Source: CALARM01 sp964431735 (GTDB lineage: Bacteria; Vulcanimicrobiota; SpSt-956; JAKJGF01). Taken from it: 44,146 nt of DNA. This document shows positions 41,801 to 44,146 of the stretch, in pieces. Every line of letters starts with the position of its first letter. Position 1 is the first letter of the stretch. A program made the position numbers and the translations under genes. Location: NCBI GenBank assembly GCA_964431735.1, contig CAYSLJ010000044.1, positions 1-44,146 on the forward strand, read 5' to 3'. Below the pieces are notes generated by a model. The model saw nothing but the letters and a program-made list of their open reading frames with translations. It was not told the DNA's origin and made no database searches.

Positions 41801-43299
41801 ATTCCCTTGCCCTTATAAACAGAGAACTATGTCTTCAGCTTATAGACAGAGGCTTTGACGTTACAATAATCCCCTATGAAAATCATCAATTCAAAGCAGA
41901 TGTTGATACACGTTTCCATAAAATTTCCGAAAGACTCACTACAACCCTTTCCCGCTCTGCAGATATCCATGTAAGACACCAGTGGCCTCCGAAATTCACC
42001 GCTCCTCCTGCCGGCGGTCACTGGGTTATTATTCAGCCATGGGAATACGGAAGGCTCAGAAAAGAATGGGTGGAACCTATGAGGGAACTTATCGATGAAA
42101 TATGGATACCGAGTAATTTTGTCAGGAAGTCCTATATAGAAAGCGGCATTCAGCCGGAAAAGGTTTTTGTCATACCAAACGGCTTTAACCCTGAAATCTT
42201 TAATCCTTCTGTCACTCCTTTCCCGGTGAAAACAGATAAAAAATTCAAATTTCTCTTCGTAGGAGGAACTATATGGAGAAAGGGTGCTGATGTCCTCGTT
42301 AATGCCTATATAAAAACCTTCACTGCTTCAGATGATGTTTCTTTGATTATTAAAGACATAGGGCATGATAGTTTTTATAAAGGTATGGGTATTGGGGAAC
42401 AATTAAAGAAGATACAGGAAAATCCGTCAATGCCAGAGATTATATATATTAAGGATTTCCTCTCTGAAAAAGAAATGGCCGGCCTTTATACTGCATGTGA
42501 CTGTCTGTTGCACCCCTACCGGGGAGAAGGGTTTGCTTTCCCTGTACTGGAAGCTATGGCATGCGGCAAACCTGTAATTGTTACAAAAGGGGGAGCTACA
42601 GATGATTTCTGTAAAGAAGAATTTACATTTCATGTATCTGCTGAATGGAAAAGCATAACATTCCCCGATATGGAACTCGTGGGAAATGAAGGGATGGTTC
42701 TGGAGCCTTCCATTGATTCCCTTGTAAAGAATATGAGAGATGTTTATGAGGATTATCCTTCTGCCATGGAAAAAGCAGCCAGAGCTTTAGAATTTGTAAA
42801 ATCCCGTTATACATGGGATAAAATAGGCAATATCCTTGTTGAAAGGGTTGATAAACTCCGGAATAAACCTGTTTTGAGATATGAAAAAATAAAGACTCTC
42901 ATGAAAAGAGGAGAAAACTTCTTTACAGAAGGTAACATAGATGAAGCAATGAAATGTTTCTCCTCCATAATTGACATAGAACATTCGTCGGGAAAAGCTC
43001 ACAGCCATATGGCTACATTATACTGGAAAAAGCAGGATAGAGCCAGTGCTCTGAAGCACATAAAAGAAGCAATAAAATTTTCTCCCTGTGATGCAGATGT
43101 TGTATGGAACTACGGCCATATTATGACGGAAAGAGGCCAGAAGAGTGATGCCTTTAAAGCTTATAAAGAATATCTCTCTAAAAATCCTCATGATGAAGAA
43201 ATTAAATCTTTATTCGATAAACTTTTAAAAGGAGAAGAGGGGCGGAAATCTTCTTCCATGGAAAAGAAGAAAAAAGATAAGAAAAAGAAGAAAAAGTAA
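32857..43299 (+). CDS. giant multi-glycosyltransferase/TPR/HAD protein, 3480 aa
   Basis: The 3480-aa protein starts 1 nt after the previous stop, with AAAGGG upstream. In order it has: a CgeB/YkvP-like glycosyltransferase (1-320); two TPR blocks (about 325-470 and 485-640); GT2 (643-850; NDGSPD, DADD); GT4 (888-1260; HFWPSKGGVET, LPNAVE); GT2 (1292-1530; NDGETD, DDDD); TPR (about 1570-1710); a HAD phosphatase-like domain (1905-2110; SLDFFDTLVY, HIGDNITSD) with its usual partner region (2120-2600); GT9/heptosyltransferase-like (2622-2890; STGALGDTLFLTSVV); GT4 (2957-3340; IPNGFNPE, FVGGTIWRKGAD); TPR (about 3345-3450). It ends in a Lys-rich tail (3467-3480). The six transferase modules make it an assembly line for a complex glycan. 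Confidence 0.85.
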   Translation: MKLLYVGMTYDYGDKSRGFSFEHYNFYCPLKSYCKKHNWSFIHYDFMQRCSELGQDLMTQELYELTVKERPDYLFAVLFDFHKDPRHEVFKQISSLGTVTIHWFCDDHWRFEKYSSMVAPNFDFICTTANSAIAKYKKLGLSDKVIRTQWACNHELYVPYNIEKDIDLSFVGQPHGNRVDVLSHLKAQGLDVEVFGFGWPNRPRVPFHQMIRIFSRSKINLNLSNSSTMIGQQIKGRNFEIPGSGGFLLTGNAENLDSYYKDGKEIVIFNSIEELVDKSKYYLIHDRERRIISENGYRRTLSEHTWHHRYDFIFKHISSNYNTSGDIEKLEENLLLINELRNNGLLEDAYSTLEGLIHIYPANPDLLNLQGELKFQMGQREEAKSLFLNLVRLFPENPIILNNLGIILRSEGNIEEGKSYLIKALTVDPDNRSATANLADILVSLGKYEDASCVFSSYLERNPEDKEICDCFETIKILAAGAEEERHICEKIAEINEMRSIGLLEDALSYMPDLLSLYPDSPEILNLEGELLFQAGHMEKAKKSFLSLLERFPEYGQTLNNLGVINLNEGKMDKALYYYKKAIEVNRDDYVATINLADLLVTLHKYKEAENLLVLYLERNPHVEEISSVLENLRINFINQEKSFVSVIIPCYNQAEYLPDAVESVVNQTYKNRECLIVNDGSPDNTSDVARQLIAKYGNENIRLLEKPNGGLADARNYGIENSKGEYWIPLDADDKIAPDFIEKTLQIMEQYSDVGFVYSHIQHFGERQDLYYLPDFDADTMVYNDNTGCVCSLVRKSVWKQVGGYNCEMKEGYEDWDFWVGAIEKGWKGYRIPEGLFYYRKREHTMLGDANKKRDRLIATIVLNHKGLYSEKRIREAELILEGRSRPLMKVMIACTHFWPSKGGVETIAENLGYRLVQAGYMVDIATFARSDRTFHIYRGMNIISLNEKTVVDSVPLWLTELRNLIMSGKYLACILFADPQNLLLWSVKDAEIPSHTRILIQPIINKDGYANWKDNRIFRSCLTGILKKATATIALTSGGTEVDYMKEDGIEHVYLPNAVELLDETYDFREKYGIKKDTFLILHVANLWEVKNHSGLLHSLKNIPSDWLLVMIGYAGGDLAYVSRIKEELAGRPDVLYIPGLPADGIASAIKAADVIVLSSKGEVAPVVILEAMSHRKPWVATEECGAVNEYSGGIVTSLDNFPCVLQFLKEHPDFREELSGLGYEHWQTCYSWEPVIKGWLELIETGTLSQSFHVPHNISEQSARLGEAFIKSIGYDNFHTRQVTRLEPEPLVSVIVPTYNRPGMLKIAIESILAQTYKHIEIIVVNDGETDVSNIIQPIKYNIVYVKHARNRGLAAARNTGIKVAAGKYIAYLDDDDIFYPDHIETLVNFLENNDYKVAYSDAYKVNQKLKNGHYVTVNREIVYSYDFDYDSILVDNLLPVLCLVHEKSCLDVSGLFDEDLYMHEDWDLWIRLSRNFKFGHVKKFTCEYTSRDDGTSMIGSRRPLFLKTFLRIYEKYSDYTAYRKDIIIRQKQNLYNFRNSIHGIINKISTYILSLCNINPGDEVSISEDTLLPYLKTGLTENMIYSEIHNILGVNYFNKSEKEHALNHLKKAVFFDDMNFSASKNLACLYMDLKLYDKSINILNDMLEQNPGGIDILACLGDVYMASGTYIYAEDCFEKILSLIPGEPDAVTKLNRIKTLLNNVPTAPSLKVTLLADKIDDSYINTILDDVRWLPEKGHELNIYAASVETSVKINYKLNIHKVDFQFLSEQLPEAHIIMTADYLTAYLIMYLPPSKGKKVYLIGHYDDTIDLEQKYNITFTLPLHKITFSEFTACLLKEKFNQHADICSSEKLERILCDILHRPEPLWVSETGAGHVKNMNLWKKDENFRWAGMALADSCYTVISLDFFDTLVYRLCGDPVRLFIEAGRRLMEKGMLLIDTTPEEYAIIRKRAEALARQTSLRTRGTVECNIYDIYREMVKIVSSPTEAAEIEVQVEREFCFINPSVESFVTYARKLGRKIIIISDMYLSSEHLKSILTYNGFNADIFDFIITSSDETCSKTEGKLFNIALQKLDIMPSHMIHIGDNITSDYKVPQGLGIEAIYYYRLNNGLSEVLSRESLFASNPCDYASMEPLRVLSQKLMAHLPEQDYRDYRNGAFLFGPVLARYADWCIKEFKKSGIKRVLAIMREGETFGSLLYNAASAAGLSIEIVPAFASRYSTNLASLREVNFNSLIVRSYKHGHATIRNLLSIFHIRPEETHFLKEELDKDLDTPEKHNNIITILSNSPYRELIEHRSREVRKKIVLYFKELIGEHSNIGLVDLGYHGTVQQYVEEIFRLEGINVKITGCYFSTRWTAAGNVLTGTDVRAYLSNLGSLDNCAVPFTEHPEFLEQAVCNLIGSTEGYEYDSCGKTYPVTGQFICSPAERRRKLLLQEGILMFQSLWLSLLKQKYFNDRPVITDTMVGQIDRYSGTIIHRLFGYPIQTEAVEFGSLHHDDNSGIDTWNVICDDYSRKLFREGGFNKLLEHHPYWPQGIVSMENPEIFKEFFARWHAFSEIYKSPLYSKYFVAYEEVPVKKHFVKDSKPLHIDRNIKKDSSLLKLLTGFSGIFWDRDYTNASTVLLKSTGALGDTLFLTSVVSELKNRYNHLKIYVSGPEPVEWIFRHHPSIEEILSVDLEKEDQLNPDVIVDYRNIIARFPEYYNGIGLMDIIGNIAGIRLEKRELLYTVERDEKVRAEDLLAGKNKKNPVIGIQLTTGKDIKRSYPHGKKLVKLLHKEYPDAYIIGLGNEPLGINCHYLYDCAESGISFRRQMALVYCCNAFITIDSVFFHTGYHLCHKPTLCIFGPTNPLLFSGDKFRPIQNNKLSCLSCYWQKECNIECMKDMSPAEVVSSFKDMMNNGLKDLPELKRAVITLNYEEPYEETIGKYLYKRREAVLPVLHDPCNVLPEYAGKWNGVIIDKRMTETSPAIFWEGSQFVYHSLALINRELCLQLIDRGFDVTIIPYENHQFKADVDTRFHKISERLTTTLSRSADIHVRHQWPPKFTAPPAGGHWVIIQPWEYGRLRKEWVEPMRELIDEIWIPSNFVRKSYIESGIQPEKVFVIPNGFNPEIFNPSVTPFPVKTDKKFKFLFVGGTIWRKGADVLVNAYIKTFTASDDVSLIIKDIGHDSFYKGMGIGEQLKKIQENPSMPEIIYIKDFLSEKEMAGLYTACDCLLHPYRGEGFAFPVLEAMACGKPVIVTKGGATDDFCKEEFTFHVSAEWKSITFPDMELVGNEGMVLEPSIDSLVKNMRDVYEDYPSAMEKAARALEFVKSRYTWDKIGNILVERVDKLRNKPVLRYEKIKTLMKRGENFFTEGNIDEAMKCFSSIIDIEHSSGKAHSHMATLYWKKQDRASALKHIKEAIKFSPCDADVVWNYGHIMTERGQKSDAFKAYKEYLSKNPHDEEIKSLFDKLLKGEEGRKSSSMEKKKKDKKKKKK

Positions 43300-43481
43300 G
43301 TAGATTTTTAATCGGTTGAATTTATATTGTAGAAATGTTATTATGAATTTAATCTACATAGATGGAGGCTGACAACAGTTAACAATAATCTATATAAACT
43401 TATGTAAAATAATTGATTTTATATAATTTATGTAGTATAATATAAGAAAATGATATTTATATTATATATAGAGAGAAGTTA
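43300..43481. other. gap before the IS607-type recombinase gene
   Basis: This AT-rich 182-nt stretch probably holds the left end of the mobile element. I see a promoter at 43413-43441, two TTATGTA copies (43400-43406 and 43428-43434) that might be recombinase sites, and a weak GTAGATT/AATCTAC pair. IS607 elements lack terminal inverted repeats, so the exact end cannot be set. Confidence 0.4.
43413..43441 (+). promoter_or_regulatory. sigma70-like promoter for the IS607-type recombinase
   Basis: TTGATT (43413-43418) and a perfect TATAAT (43436-43441) are 17 nt apart, about 40 nt upstream of the start codon. Confidence 0.65.
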
Positions 43482-44123
43482 ATGATGTCAAAATATTATA
43501 ACATAGGAGAATTCGCAAAACTTATAAATAAATCTGCTGATACATTACGTAGATGGGACAGAGAAGGGAAATTAAAACCAGGTTATGTTACATCAGGCAG
43601 ACATAGAATGTATAGTGAAAAGCAATTAAAAGAATTATGTGGATGTGGTATTTTTTTAAAGAATAAACCAAAAAAAATCATAGGTTACTGTAGAGTATCA
43701 AGTGTGAAACAAAAAGATGATCTGGAAAGACAAATAAAATATGTAACAGAATATATGATAGCAAAAGGTTATAGTTTTGAAATAGTAACAGATATAGGAA
43801 GCGGAATAAATTATAATAGAAAAGGATTGAATGAGTTACTGGAAGCAGTAATTAATAATGAAATAGAAAAGATTATATTGTTATATAAAGATAGACTGGT
43901 GAGATTTGGATATGAACTGATAGAAAATATATGTAAAAATTATAATACAGAGATAGAAATAATAGATAACACAGTTAAAACAGAAGATCAGGAATTAGTA
44001 GAAGATTTAATTCAGATAGTAACAGTATTTAGCTGCAGATTACAGGGTAAACGGGCGAATAAGGCGAAACGATTGATAAAGGAATTACGATATGAAAACA
44101 ATAAAGATAAGGATAAAGGATAA
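43482..44123 (+). CDS. tnpA: IS607-family serine recombinase (TnpA)
   Basis: The 213-aa protein has an N-terminal MerR-type helix-turn-helix (YYNIGEFAKLINKSADTLRRW, residues about 5-25) and a serine resolvase domain with YCRVSSVKQKDDLERQ. It carries the catalytic Ser and Arg, then LYKDRLVRFGYELIE with the second arginine. That HTH-first order is diagnostic of IS607 transposases, which move through a circular intermediate and insert with little target specificity. A start at either ATG of ATGATG (43482 or 43485) is possible, after GAGAGAAG. IS607 elements commonly carry a tnpB partner just downstream; only 23 nt follow here, so it would be outside the window. Confidence 0.92.
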   Translation: MMSKYYNIGEFAKLINKSADTLRRWDREGKLKPGYVTSGRHRMYSEKQLKELCGCGIFLKNKPKKIIGYCRVSSVKQKDDLERQIKYVTEYMIAKGYSFEIVTDIGSGINYNRKGLNELLEAVINNEIEKIILLYKDRLVRFGYELIENICKNYNTEIEIIDNTVKTEDQELVEDLIQIVTVFSCRLQGKRANKAKRLIKELRYENNKDKDKG

Positions 44124-44146
44124 TAAAGTAAAACCTTATATAATCG

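Larger units (their letters stand above)
43300..44146 (+). mobile_element. left part of an IS607-type insertion sequence, right end outside window
   Basis: The recombinase gene and its promoter define the element. The left boundary is somewhere in 43300-43410 and cannot be fixed, because this family has no terminal inverted repeats or long target duplication. It sits directly after the giant glycosyltransferase gene and does not interrupt it: that gene ends at a normal stop with its Lys-rich tail. Confidence 0.65.

Noticed and set aside
43230..43299. Lys-rich tail of the giant protein as a frameshift artefact
   Set aside because: The frame is continuous with a TPR block and ends at a normal stop; the A/G-rich run merely encodes Lys and Glu.
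43300..43357. GTAGATT/AATCTAC pair as terminator of the giant gene
   Set aside because: The loop is 44 nt and no T-run follows.

Overview
The window is AT-rich bacterial DNA from an organism I cannot place to phylum. It has Shine-Dalgarno sites of the AAGGAGGTGAT type, sigma70-like promoters (TTGNNN, 17 nt, TATAAT-like), a prepilin operon and a eukaryotic-type Ser/Thr kinase. This fits a Gram-negative-like or candidate-phylum environmental bacterium. It falls into two unlike parts.

Part A (1 to about 16.3 kb) is a patchwork of short, mostly leftward transcription units. They are a Ser/Thr kinase fused to a HepA/RapA-like SNF2 helicase, a small acidic protein, tRNA-Asn(GTT) followed by a tiny membrane protein, and an M23-type peptidase with an altered zinc site. 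Next come a pair of 4-helix EamA/SMR-like membrane proteins, a three-gene prepilin operon, an unknown 415-aa protein, nicotinate phosphoribosyltransferase, an M2/M3-like metallopeptidase and two histidine kinases, one of them fused to a receiver. Many of the larger gaps up to 12.3 kb carry heptanucleotide repeats of the form GTGANNN, often as inverted pairs, plus two copies of a GGGCGA...CGCCC palindrome. Two genes end inside such repeats.

Part B (17.2 to 43.3 kb) is one rightward, tightly packed cluster for making and transferring a nonulosonic acid of the pseudaminic type. It holds pseB, pseC, a methyltransferase, an SpsF-like cytidylyltransferase, a TIM-barrel protein, both subunits of a 2-oxoacid dehydrogenase E1, a PIG-L deacetylase, pseI and two giant multidomain glycosyltransferases (1604 and 3480 aa). 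Two further proteins in it carry an N-terminal lipoyl domain and an E1/E3-binding domain joined to left-handed beta-helix (hexapeptide) acyltransferases. No heptad repeats are seen in this part. An IS607-type serine recombinase sits just downstream at the right edge, and its partner gene would lie outside the window.

The most striking feature is the E1 plus lipoyl-acyltransferase set. The order E1alpha, E1beta, lipoyl-PSBD-acyltransferase, deacetylase, lipoyl-PSBD-NeuD/PglD-like acyltransferase, pseI, with no recognisable pseH and no CoA-dependent E2 catalytic domain, suggests the following. An acyl group made by oxidative decarboxylation of a 2-oxoacid could be carried on a lipoyl arm and passed straight to an amino sugar, without acetyl-CoA. 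This is inferred from domain order only. I know of no described system of this kind, but I could not search.
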